NCBI GenBank assembly: GCA_020721045.1
Contig: DYNN01000024.1
Coordinates: forward strand, 1-33,138
Origin: Thiomargarita sp.
GTDB lineage: Bacteria; Pseudomonadota; Gammaproteobacteria; Beggiatoales; Beggiatoaceae
Direction of reading: 5' to 3'
Length of the DNA: 33,138 bases
The translations under genes and the position numbers were made by a program. Below, one piece after another: positions 23,913 through 32,666 of the stretch. The first letter of the stretch is position 1; the number at the start of each line of letters is the position of its first letter. Below the pieces are notes generated by a model. It saw only the letters and a list, made by a program, of their open reading frames with translations, did no database searches and was not told the DNA's origin.

Positions 23913-24633
23913 GTTTTTTCGCTCCTGCATGTATTTGTTGTGCGTCTCCAGCAATATTAATCGGTTGTTGATCATATAGACGTTCACCAATTGGGGTAGT
24001 GTAGCGTAACCGTTTTCTTAAAATAGCCCCCACCGGACAAATAAATGCTGCTTTATCACTGACCGCAAAATCAGTATCTTTCAATTGACCGGAAGTTGAA
24101 TTAATCACAAGATGCGCGTCAATCCCACGTCCGCTGATGCCAAATACATTTTTCTTATCCAGATCGCGACTGGCACGCACACACATTTCGCATAAAATAC
24201 AACGATTAAAGTCTATGATGTAGTCTGGATGTGATGCGTCCAATTCGCGATAAGGGTAAAAATGTTGAAAGTGAGAAGACAACATTCCCACATAATAACC
24301 CACTGCTTGTAATTGACAATTACCCGTTTTAGGACAACCTGGGCAGATGTGATTACCTTCGATAAATAGCATTTGCGTCAATGTTTTTCGATCTTCGTTT
24401 AATTCTTTGGTATTGTTTAATATTTCTTGACCTGTTTGTGCAGGTGTGGTGCACGCTGAAGTGGGACGACCATTAACTAATACGGTACATAAACGACAAC
24501 TGCCGTGCGGTTTTAATTCAGGGTGATAACATAAGTGCGGAATGTAAACATCAGCTGCTTTTGCCGCATCCATAATGGTTTGACCCGATTCAAAGGGTAT
24601 GGTTTTTCCATCAATTATAATTGTTTGTTGCAT
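23899..24633 (-). CDS. hoxU: NAD-linked hydrogenase diaphorase subunit HoxU
   Basis: This 244-residue iron-sulfur subunit is related to the N-terminal part of NuoG. It links HoxF (the flavin/NAD site) to HoxY. The N-terminal plant-ferredoxin-like [2Fe-2S] site has C35, C46, C49 and C61 (PHLCYHPEL, GSCRLCTVLVNG, SACTTPA). The His/Cys [4Fe-4S] site has H95, C97, C100 and C106 (GNHICPGCPKTGNC). A further ferredoxin-type set is C145, C148, C151 and C199 (CILCEMCVRAS, ICPVGAI). All clusters look intact. hoxF would normally precede it; here a DUF3467-like gene lies 71 bp upstream. The gap could hold a promoter, but none is convincing. Confidence 0.92.
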   Translation of the reverse strand: MQQTIIIDGKTIPFESGQTIMDAAKAADVYIPHLCYHPELKPHGSCRLCTVLVNGRPTSACTTPAQTGQEILNNTKELNEDRKTLTQMLFIEGNHICPGCPKTGNCQLQAVGYYVGMLSSHFQHFYPYRELDASHPDYIIDFNRCILCEMCVRASRDLDKKNVFGISGRGIDAHLVINSTSGQLKDTDFAVSDKAAFICPVGAILRKRLRYTTPIGERLYDQQPINIAGDAQQIHAGAKKHESK

Positions 24634-24704
24634 AATAAATCCGTAAAAAAGTAAAAATCTGTATTAAGTATGCTACGTTTGATTATTCTACGCAAGACGG
24701 ATGT

Positions 24705-24989
24705 TCATTTAGAAACCGATTCAAATAAAGAGGGCAATTTTGCGGTCACGTCACTATTGGCTTGACTTGCAGATAAAGCCTGATTAAGTAGCATGACTAA
24801 GCGTTTAGCCCCTGAAATTGAAATCGCAACTCGACTGTGAACAGGTAAATGATTTTCACCTGTCATTGGATCGGGCAAACTACCTGAGGAAAAGTTAATG
24901 ATAAGCTCTTCCTCTGTCGCATTAATCACAAATTGAGAAGCATATAATGCTTTGGTTTCTTCATAACGTACTTTGACTTTATCTGACAT
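24705..24989 (-). CDS. DUF3467-like small protein
   Basis: This is a 94-residue protein from ATG 24989, with GAGGG 8 nt upstream; a TTG 15 bp earlier is a less likely start. The pattern (ETKALYASQFVINATEEELI, then INFSSG, HSRVAISISGAKRLVMLLNQ) matches the DUF3467 form: a 'YAN...' opening, a beta-rich middle and a final helix after 'SP..AK.L'. The function is unknown. It lies about 20 bp after the giant secreted-protein gene and upstream of hoxU, all on the same strand, so it may be co-transcribed with either. It has no signal peptide or membrane segment. The family call is from memory of the pattern. Confidence 0.7.
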   Translation of the reverse strand: MSDKVKVRYEETKALYASQFVINATEEELIINFSSGSLPDPMTGENHLPVHSRVAISISGAKRLVMLLNQALSASQANSDVTAKLPSLFESVSK

Positions 24990-25010
24990 GAAAAATGCCC
25001 TCAATATAAG

Positions 25011-28000
25011 TTAGGGTAATTGGTAAATGATCTGTTTATCACCGTTAGCATGTACTAGCATGAAATCTGGAATAAAATCACCGTTAATGTCAGCTACTTG
25101 GGTAAATTGAATTCCGCCGGTTGCTAATTCTGTCGATTCAATTTGATAAGCAGCAATCCCTTTGATTAATTTATCATTTTCTGCTAATTCAACATAACCT
25201 GAATGTTCAAAACGTACACCGGTTATATTGGGCATTTGGCTGAAAAATGTGTATAAATCAGCTCTATTTTTAATTGCCGGATATAGCGTTTGTTGTCGCT
25301 TGTTGCCTAATGGATCAATAAATACCAAGCTTAAGTTGGGTTGATTCAACACTTGACTGGGCTGTTCTGCTAAACCAATCGGTGTTTCCATCGTTGTCAA
25401 TGGTGCACTCAAATCTGGACGTGCTTCAAAAGTTAAAAACTCATTTTGTACCAAACGCAAATTGCCGTCTTCTTGCCAGCTAAGTGATTGAAAACCACGT
25501 TGTTGTACCGCACGTTCTAAACCACGCCAATCTTGTACCATTGGTTGGGCAAAAAGTTGTCGCGCAGATTGGGTAATAAATTCAACTGACCCATCAGAAT
25601 GTAACATGACTTTGGGCAGCGTGCCGGCTGGCAACTGATCAACGTAATTAGTGCGTAATAAAATCCGCGTACTACCTTGATAAAACAGCAAATCACCTGT
25701 TACTTCTTGACTCACTAAATAGCCACCATAATAAATATCCGGAATCGCTTGTAATTCAGAGATAATCGAAGGTAGAGGTAATAAATACAAAATTTGCTGA
25801 TCACCATTACTGTAAATGACTTTAATATCTTCACTGCCATCACCATTTTGATCCGCGATCGACAAGAATTGGGTAAATCCGTTAGCCGATCCAGTTTCCA
25901 CTTTATAATCGTACATAGCCGTATAAGTTACTTCATTGAGCGTCACCGATAAACTGCCATTATTATAAAACAAAAGATTCTTTGCACCTGGTAATTCAGT
26001 TAAAGCCGCTTTTAATTCAGCGGGATGAGCAGCGGATGGATAAAGCAATTGTTGACGAAAAACGCCCATATTATCAGTGTAGTGTAAGGCGGTTAGATTC
26101 AATTGCGTGGACAAAGTCGCCGGAAACATTGTAATTCCTTCACCGATTTCTGTTTTTGTTGCAGTTTTATCCGGACGTGCCAAATAATAATACTGACCCA
26201 ATGTTGCAGTTTTAATATTGCCGTCGGCATAAGCGGTAAAACCGGCGATTCCCCAATTGTTCAACATTGTTTCTAATGCCAGCGGATTTTCCAATGCCGG
26301 TTGCGTTAAAACTGCTCTACCCGTTGCTGTGACAAATAAAACACTACCATCAGGATTTACAGTAATGCCCGCAATTTGTGTTGATTGGGTCACGGCAATA
26401 GGTGCTAAAATAATGTGTTCTTCTCCTAATACCAAGAATAATACGCCCGTTTCTGGCGATTGGGTAAAAGCTAAACTATTATTTTTTAGATCAGGTAAGG
26501 CATTAATTTCGTTTAATAAAGTATTTTCAGTGCCAACGAGCACATCTGTATATAAATTGACCAAGCCACGATGACTAATTGCATCATAAATATAAGGTAA
26601 AGCAGCCGTTAAATCGATACCCGCTGGAATATTGGCATTGCTAGCAAATTTCACATTAGTCACCAATTTCACAGAAGGATCCAAACTACACCCAACACCG
26701 AGAATCACATGACTCAATTCAGCACCAGCCGCTACTTGTACACCATTGAGAGTCGCGGGATTATTAGCATCTTTACCGATAATTTTGCCTTGTAAAATAC
26801 CACCATTAATAGTTGTATCAGCCTGCAATTTTGCACCGTCAATAATGCCATCATTCGTAATCGTATGCCATAATTCACCACCACCTGTAACAAGGGTATC
26901 TTTCAAAATATGCACATCAGATAACAATCCAAAATTAGTAATGTGACCAGCTAAATTGCCGCCTTTTACCCAACCAGCAACATCGATGATATAATTAGTC
27001 AATGTCTTACCGGTATTGTCATAAGCACCTTCTATTATATTCAATAATACGTTGATTTCTTTATTAATAATGGTGGGAGCGTCTGGATCAAAAGATTGGC
27101 TGGTAATCTGTGTACTACTGGTTACTACACCTTTTTGATTGGGTTTAGCCGTAATCGTCACGATACTGCTAGCGTCTTTACTCAAGCTTGCTAAATTACA
27201 AGTCACCTTATCGGCAAAATAAAAACACGCTTCAGCATTTCCATCTATTTGAGCAGAAATAAATTCCAAACTAGCCGGTAATGTATGTACCAAAACCACA
27301 GTTGACGCAGCATCTGGTCCTTGATTCACAATAGTAAATTGATAACTCATCGGTGAGGCAACCACAACGGGATTAGGCGTAGTCGCCACAGTCACAGTTA
27401 AATCAGCCGTTGCTGCCGCTTCTGTTTCAACCGTAGCTGAACTGGGAGAAATTGGATCAAACTGACTGGCAGACACGTTCACTGAATTAATCAATTTAGC
27501 TGTTTTCGTGGGTGTGACAACGATTGTTACTGTCAATTTACCGTCTTTGTTTAACGTACCTAATACACAGTTCAACATATTTTGCGCTTCTATGTGACAT
27601 ATGCCTTGTGAAGGCGTATAAGAAACTAAATCAACACTATCTGGTAAAGTATCAAATAAACGCACATTGGTTGCTTGATCGGGTCCATGGTTCTCTACAG
27701 TCACAGTATAAGTTAAGTTTCTGCCTACGCTGACTGGGTCTTCACTTTCTGTAATAAAAACAGCAACATCTGCACTGGCAATACGAAGTACACCAACGCC
27801 ATTATCTGTAAAGCCAGCTACGTAAATATGAATTCCTGTTGGATCAATAGCCACAGCACGCGCACCACCCAAACCATCAACACCGTTTTGCCCATCGGTC
27901 AAACTATCAGTGTATGTCAACAATCCAGTCGTTGCATCTCGTTTAAAGACAACGAGCGCACTGTCTCCAGTAGAAGCGACATAGAGGTAATTACCCATGG

Positions 28001-31000
28001 GAGTCAACGCAATTCCAAAGGCACCGGTTAAATTTTGCGCATCACCATTACGAATAATCGTTTTATAAGTTAAAAGTCCCGTCTGTGCGCGTTCAAATAT
28101 GGCTATGCCGCTATTTGAGCCACCGCCAGTCGTATAAACATGTTTACCCTCTGAGCTAATAATCACTGAATTAACTGATTTTAAGCCTTCAACGCTTTCT
28201 ATTCCTTCAGTCAAAGTTTGCAAATAAGTTAATTGACCGGTACTTAAATCACGGCTAAATACAGTCAAATTACCGCTATTGGTACTGGTTGCTAAAACAT
28301 TGGTACCATCTTGACTGATAGTTAAGTGACTGACACCATCTAAAAGTACAGTATCACTACTAGCAATTTTTTCTACAAAAGTGAGTTCGCCAGACTGGTC
28401 ACGACTGAATACGGCAATCGCATCGTCTGTGACTCCCGCTACATAAACATGATTGGCAGTGACTATAACAGAAAATGCACCGGCTATTCCGTCAATTCCC
28501 TCTAAACCATCTTTATAAACTTTTTTAAATTCAAGCGCACCGGTTGTGGGATTTACGGCGTGTACGCTGATTGCATTATCGCTAAAACCTGTTGCATATA
28601 CGAAAGTGCCGTCTGGACTTACTGCAACACTACTGGCTGCGGCTAATCCGTCAACGCCGTTACTACCGTCTAGTAATACTTGGGCAAAACTAAGAGTTCC
28701 TGTTTTAATGTCACGACTAAATACGACTAAAGAATTATCATTAAAACCAACGGCATAGAGGTGTAATCCATCAGGGCTAAGCGTTATATCGTTCACTCGA
28801 TTTAATCCGTTCACACCGGCGATGCCGTTTTTCTGGGCTTCTACAAAAAATAAACTAGCAGGCATGACGACGCGATTTTCAGATGTCACGGTGTTATTTT
28901 CTAATACGGGATCAGATTCTAAACTTTGTATTTGTGCTACGTTGGTCACGGTTCCGGCAATATCTGGTTGTGTGATAAGTGTAACTGACGCCGTTTTATC
29001 TAAAGCCAAGTTTTCTATGCTACATGTCACAATGCCGCCAGTACCCTCTTTATCAAGCGGTATGCAACTACCAGCCGGCTCAACTGTTGCTGCTAAAAAC
29101 GTCACATTTTCAGACAATGTATTAGTTAAGACAATACCAGTTGCAACATCAGGTCCAACATTTTTAATAGTCATAGTGTAAGTCAATGGATTTGCTACTA
29201 AAACCGGATTAGGATCGGAATTGACTGTTAAGCTCAAATCACTGTTGTATTCGCTAACTATTGTTTCCACTTCAAGTTTATTATTGCTTTGTACTGGATC
29301 AAAAATAGGACTGTTGGCAGCGACTGCTGTATTGTATTTACCGACAATTAAGGGTCTGATTTTAGTCACTAATGTCGCAGTATCGTCTTTATTAATCGTG
29401 CCCAATTGACAAGTAATAACATTTTCAGTTTGCGTACATGTTGTGCCTTGACTGCTTTCTGTCGAAATAAATTCAATATCAGTCAATGGCAATGTCTGTT
29501 GTAAAACTACTCCTGTAGCGTCGCTGGGTCCTTTGTTCAAAACTGTGACGGTGTAACTGAAGTTTTTTTCTATAAATGGTACGGGTGGATTTGTTTCTAA
29601 TGTGACTTCTAAATCTGCAATTGCATTGGAAACTGTGACTTCTCTTGTCGCAATATTGGGTATCGTTGGATCGTAGTAAAATCCCCCCTGCCCCCTTTCA
29701 TCAAGGGGGGGAACAGCTTCGACTACTAGGGAAAGTGTGCCTAATTCTGTGGGTGTGATTTCTATCACTACGCTGTCTTCTGCACCGGATTCTAATGGAT
29801 CAAGCACACAGTCAATTTTGGTGGCTAAACCGCAGGGGTTGTTGATGATTGCATTGGCTGCACTTTCTAAAATTCCTGTTAATTTAACTGCGGCGATATT
29901 GGGTCCATTGTTGGCGACTTTGATGGTAAAAGTAAAGGGTTTGTTTAATACGGCTGGATTTCCGCTGTCTGTGATGGTGACAACAATGTCTGCCATGTCT
30001 CCTGTAATTGTAACATTTGCAGAATCAGCATTATTGGTGTTGTTTGTATCTGTGCCATTGCCTGTTACGATGAATGTTGCATTTGCATTTGGAATAGATT
30101 GAATGGCTTGTGCGCGTATATGAACAATTGTACTGGGATTTCCTACTGCATCTAAAGTACCTAATGCACAACTGAGTTTGCTGAGTGCTTGATTACAATG
30201 TCCCGTATCGCTGATATAACGGACTTGTGAAGGTAATGTAGCGGTTAATAAACTACCTGTTGCGGCTGTTTCACTTTGATTGACAATTGTGACATGGTAG
30301 GTCAAATAATTTCCTACTGATATAGAATCGGGTTCTGCATAAGCATTTGTAATCGCTAAATCTATATTTAATTCACTGACATGCGTGCTAACCATTGCGT
30401 TGTTGTTGGTTTGAACTGGATCAAATTCGCTACTGGTGACGGTGCTGGTCAATATAATTTCTTCAGTACTGGTCACACTGGGCGTATCTACGATAATTTC
30501 TGTGTTGTTCAATGATTCTGTTGCAAGGGTGGCGTAATTACAGGTTAGTTTGTGTGTAGCCAGTTGATAATTACATTGTGCGTCATTGGAAGATACATAA
30601 GTCATTGAAGTAGGTAAGGTATGCACCACTTTAACAGATGTTGCGTTATCGGGTCCATTATTGTTTGTTGTGATTTTATAAGTAACCTCATTATTAACGC
30701 CCACTGGATCAGCTATGGAATCAATTTTCAGTTGTAAATCAGCAGTTGGAACAGAGGCTTGTAATGAGGTGGTTTGTGTAATTGTATTATTGGCGGCATT
30801 ACCATCTGGTTGACCACTACTTGCTGTGGCTTTATTAACTAAACTGCCATTTCCCACAGAGCTAGGCGAAGTCATGGTGAGTGTTATTTTTGCGTTTGCA
30901 TTAACATCTAAGCTATTCAATAGACACGTTATATTATGAGTTACAGTGTCGTGATTACAATTGCCAGAACTGCTCGTTGCTATAACATTTGTCACGCCGC

Positions 31001-32285
31001 TTGGTAAATTATCAACCACAGTCACGTCAGTTGCTTGGCTAGGTCCATTGTTAGTTATTGTCAGGGCGTAATTCAGTTCGGTATTAATCGCGACTATTGG
31101 ATATTCTGTCATGGTTAAACTTAAGTCTGAAGAAACTACGCTAAATAAGCTCACCGCATGGCTCAATAAGGCTGTTGTATATATATGAGCGTTATCTGGA
31201 CTGATAGTAAGCGCAGATGCACCATTGAGCGTTGTTATATTTTGAGAACCATTTTTTAACACGCTATTAAATGTCAATAAATGGGTATTTAACTCACGAT
31301 TAAACACCACAATTGCGCTGTCACTGGTACTGATTGCATAAACTTGATTATTAGTCACTGCCACACCACGTACGCCACTTAATCCAGATATGCTTTCTTT
31401 GCCATTGGAATATGAGGCTAAATATGTCAGTCCGCCTCCTGTAACACGTTGAAAAGCAATTATCGCATTATCAGTATTACTGGCAACATAGAGCGCATTG
31501 TTATCTGGACTTAAAGCAGCACTATATGCACCGCGTAATCCCGTAACACCGCCTACATTGTTTTTGTAAACTGCGATAAATGCGAGTTCTCCTACACTTG
31601 GACTACGAGAAAAAACGGCGACTGAATTATCTAATGGGCTGGTTACGTAAATATATCCATCAGAACTCACTGTGACACCTGTTGGACCATCTAAACCATC
31701 AACATTATTAAGCCCATCTTTGTGCATGGCTAATAATGTGAGTGCACCGGTTTGTGGATCGCGAGAATAAGCAGTCAATGCATCATCAATAGCACCAGTG
31801 ACATACACTCTTAAATTATCTGGACTGAAAGCAATGGCATTAGCACCAGATAAACCCGTATTATTAGAAATACCATTTTGTTGAATTTCGACTAAAGACA
31901 AAGTACCATTTGCCATATCGCGATTGAAAACAACGACTGCACTGTCTTTATAGCTGGCAACATACACATGTTTATTATCAGGGCTAACCACAACGCCATT
32001 AGCACCGCTTAAGCCATTGACTCCTAAAGTGGTATTATTGATCGATTGCATAAAAGTCAATAAACCATCGGTGGGATTACGTTTAAACACCACCAAAGCA
32101 TTATCGTTAAAGCCGGTTGCATAAACATTTTGTCCATCAGGACTGGCAACAACTGCGCTAGCACCGGCTAATCCATCAATACCCGCCACTCCATCGATTT
32201 TAGCGTCGACAAAAGTAATAGCATAACTGGTTGAATTTATAATCAGTAAACTCAAAAACCAGATCAAACGTTTGTTAACATTCAC
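25011..32285 (-). CDS. Giant secreted multidomain protein (two beta-propellers, eight DUF11 modules)
   Basis: This 2424-residue protein starts at GTG 32285 with GGAGAG 6 nt upstream; a nearby ATG is out of frame. Signal peptide: about 1-22 (LIWFLSLLIINSTSYA). Residues 24-384 form a seven-bladed beta-propeller of about 50-residue blades (GLSGANGVVVSPDNKHVYVA type, ending in VVFNRD..TG.LT). Residues 385-1137 hold six DUF11 modules of about 122 residues (NNGP..AT.V.V...LP). A second seven-bladed propeller (about 1146-1503) and two more DUF11 modules (1505-1745) follow. Residues about 1750-1890 are short Gly/Asn-rich repeats suggesting a beta-helix. Two related C-terminal modules (about 1972-2170 and 2224-2424) end in D.NGD...GD.QI.Y.LP. 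It is probably a surface or adhesion protein. No sorting signal or autotransporter barrel is seen. Two palindromic repeats interrupt it in frame (859-871 and about 1075-1086). Confidence 0.88.
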   Translation of the reverse strand: MNVNKRLIWFLSLLIINSTSYAITFVDAKIDGVAGIDGLAGASAVVASPDGQNVYATGFNDNALVVFKRNPTDGLLTFMQSINNTTLGVNGLSGANGVVVSPDNKHVYVASYKDSAVVVFNRDMANGTLSLVEIQQNGISNNTGLSGANAIAFSPDNLRVYVTGAIDDALTAYSRDPQTGALTLLAMHKDGLNNVDGLDGPTGVTVSSDGYIYVTSPLDNSVAVFSRSPSVGELAFIAVYKNNVGGVTGLRGAYSAALSPDNNALYVASNTDNAIIAFQRVTGGGLTYLASYSNGKESISGLSGVRGVAVTNNQVYAISTSDSAIVVFNRELNTHLLTFNSVLKNGSQNITTLNGASALTISPDNAHIYTTALLSHAVSLFSVVSSDLSLTMTEYPIVAINTELNYALTITNNGPSQATDVTVVDNLPSGVTNVIATSSSGNCNHDTVTHNITCLLNSLDVNANAKITLTMTSPSSVGNGSLVNKATASSGQPDGNAANNTITQTTSLQASVPTADLQLKIDSIADPVGVNNEVTYKITTNNNGPDNATSVKVVHTLPTSMTYVSSNDAQCNYQLATHKLTCNYATLATESLNNTEIIVDTPSVTSTEEIILTSTVTSSEFDPVQTNNNAMVSTHVSELNIDLAITNAYAEPDSISVGNYLTYHVTIVNQSETAATGSLLTATLPSQVRYISDTGHCNQALSKLSCALGTLDAVGNPSTIVHIRAQAIQSIPNANATFIVTGNGTDTNNTNNADSANVTITGDMADIVVTITDSGNPAVLNKPFTFTIKVANNGPNIAAVKLTGILESAANAIINNPCGLATKIDCVLDPLESGAEDSVVIEITPTELGTLSLVVEAVPPLDERGQGGFYYDPTIPNIATREVTVSNAIADLEVTLETNPPVPFIEKNFSYTVTVLNKGPSDATGVVLQQTLPLTDIEFISTESSQGTTCTQTENVITCQLGTINKDDTATLVTKIRPLIVGKYNTAVAANSPIFDPVQSNNKLEVETIVSEYNSDLSLTVNSDPNPVLVANPLTYTMTIKNVGPDVATGIVLTNTLSENVTFLAATVEPAGSCIPLDKEGTGGIVTCSIENLALDKTASVTLITQPDIAGTVTNVAQIQSLESDPVLENNTVTSENRVVMPASLFFVEAQKNGIAGVNGLNRVNDITLSPDGLHLYAVGFNDNSLVVFSRDIKTGTLSFAQVLLDGSNGVDGLAAASSVAVSPDGTFVYATGFSDNAISVHAVNPTTGALEFKKVYKDGLEGIDGIAGAFSVIVTANHVYVAGVTDDAIAVFSRDQSGELTFVEKIASSDTVLLDGVSHLTISQDGTNVLATSTNSGNLTVFSRDLSTGQLTYLQTLTEGIESVEGLKSVNSVIISSEGKHVYTTGGGSNSGIAIFERAQTGLLTYKTIIRNGDAQNLTGAFGIALTPMGNYLYVASTGDSALVVFKRDATTGLLTYTDSLTDGQNGVDGLGGARAVAIDPTGIHIYVAGFTDNGVGVLRIASADVAVFITESEDPVSVGRNLTYTVTVENHGPDQATNVRLFDTLPDSVDLVSYTPSQGICHIEAQNMLNCVLGTLNKDGKLTVTIVVTPTKTAKLINSVNVSASQFDPISPSSATVETEAAATADLTVTVATTPNPVVVASPMSYQFTIVNQGPDAASTVVLVHTLPASLEFISAQIDGNAEACFYFADKVTCNLASLSKDASSIVTITAKPNQKGVVTSSTQITSQSFDPDAPTIINKEINVLLNIIEGAYDNTGKTLTNYIIDVAGWVKGGNLAGHITNFGLLSDVHILKDTLVTGGGELWHTITNDGIIDGAKLQADTTINGGILQGKIIGKDANNPATLNGVQVAAGAELSHVILGVGCSLDPSVKLVTNVKFASNANIPAGIDLTAALPYIYDAISHRGLVNLYTDVLVGTENTLLNEINALPDLKNNSLAFTQSPETGVLFLVLGEEHIILAPIAVTQSTQIAGITVNPDGSVLFVTATGRAVLTQPALENPLALETMLNNWGIAGFTAYADGNIKTATLGQYYYLARPDKTATKTEIGEGITMFPATLSTQLNLTALHYTDNMGVFRQQLLYPSAAHPAELKAALTELPGAKNLLFYNNGSLSVTLNEVTYTAMYDYKVETGSANGFTQFLSIADQNGDGSEDIKVIYSNGDQQILYLLPLPSIISELQAIPDIYYGGYLVSQEVTGDLLFYQGSTRILLRTNYVDQLPAGTLPKVMLHSDGSVEFITQSARQLFAQPMVQDWRGLERAVQQRGFQSLSWQEDGNLRLVQNEFLTFEARPDLSAPLTTMETPIGLAEQPSQVLNQPNLSLVFIDPLGNKRQQTLYPAIKNRADLYTFFSQMPNITGVRFEHSGYVELAENDKLIKGIAAYQIESTELATGGIQFTQVADINGDFIPDFMLVHANGDKQIIYQLP
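29030..29062 (-). repeat. Possible decayed second in-frame copy of the same palindrome
   Basis: The minus strand encodes IPLDKEGTGGIV (residues 1075-1086), parallel to PPLDERGQGGFY in the clear copy. The nucleotide alignment is also recognisable (ccgcttgataaagagggtac against cccccttgatgaaagggggc), but with many substitutions. It lies between the two Cys of the sixth DUF11 module. Confidence 0.45.
29675..29711 (-). repeat. G/C-run palindromic repeat inserted in frame in the giant gene
   Basis: The minus strand reads a C-run, ttgatgaaag, ggggcagggg and ggatttt, encoding PLDERGQGGFYYDP (residues about 860-873) in the fourth DUF11 module. It matches the repeat at 32.52 kb over about 33 positions with few differences. 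The low-complexity C and G runs stand out sharply from the surrounding sequence. Confidence 0.8.
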
Positions 32286-32666
32286 ACAGTTCTCTCCATA
32301 ATTTGATGATCGCTTTTATCCATCGGGTATTTATTGATGATATAAAAGATGTAATATAAGAAATCATAGCACATTGCTAAGAGAGAGAGAAATGAACACT
32401 GTTTATGTTGGATTCGCTATCATACGGTGGACAGGGTTTGGGGCATTTAGTGTGGGATTTACGTTATACCGTGGTTAAAAAATGGAGTTATGTAAAGCAT
32501 CAATACCATTAAGTTAAGTGTTTCCCCCCTTTTTTAAAGGGGGTAGGGGGATTTAAGTAATTGAAATATAAAAAATCCCCCTCAATCTCCCTTTGGTAAA
32601 GGGGGAAGCAAAATTTCCTTAATTTAATGCTATTGACGTAAAGCATGGTAGGAATGAAACAATAAA
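32286..32666. other. Intergenic region between the giant gene and hsdR
   Basis: This 381-bp region contains the ribosome binding site and presumably the promoter of the giant gene (minus strand), a GAGAGAGAGA tract at about 32381-32390 before a 28-codon ORF that I do not accept as a gene, and the inverted repeat pair at 32522-32608. No RNA gene is recognised. Confidence 0.5.
32522..32608. repeat. Inverted pair of G/C-run palindromes (MITE-like)
   Basis: Left copy (32522-32556) reads C-run, T-run, aaagggggta, gggggattt. Right copy (32571-32608) reads aaaatccccctcaatctccc, then tttggtaaag, ggggaag, which is the reverse complement with some substitutions. The two arms of about 35 bp flank about 15 bp of AT-rich spacer, so the whole can fold into one long hairpin of about 87 bp. 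It lies 59 bp after the hsdR stop and might also act in termination. Confidence 0.8.

Noticed and set aside
23913-23990. Longer HoxY start
   Set aside because: It would overlap hoxU by about 90 bp; ATG 23912 has AGGAG upstream and gives the usual HoxY length.
26257-30102. Several plus-strand ORFs of 60-120 codons opposite the giant gene
   Set aside because: They are shadows of the repetitive minus-strand coding sequence and show no family pattern or ribosome binding sites.
32392-32478. 28-codon ORF with a purine-rich tract upstream
   Set aside because: It is too short, has no recognisable features, and lies in a region that also must hold the giant gene's upstream signals.
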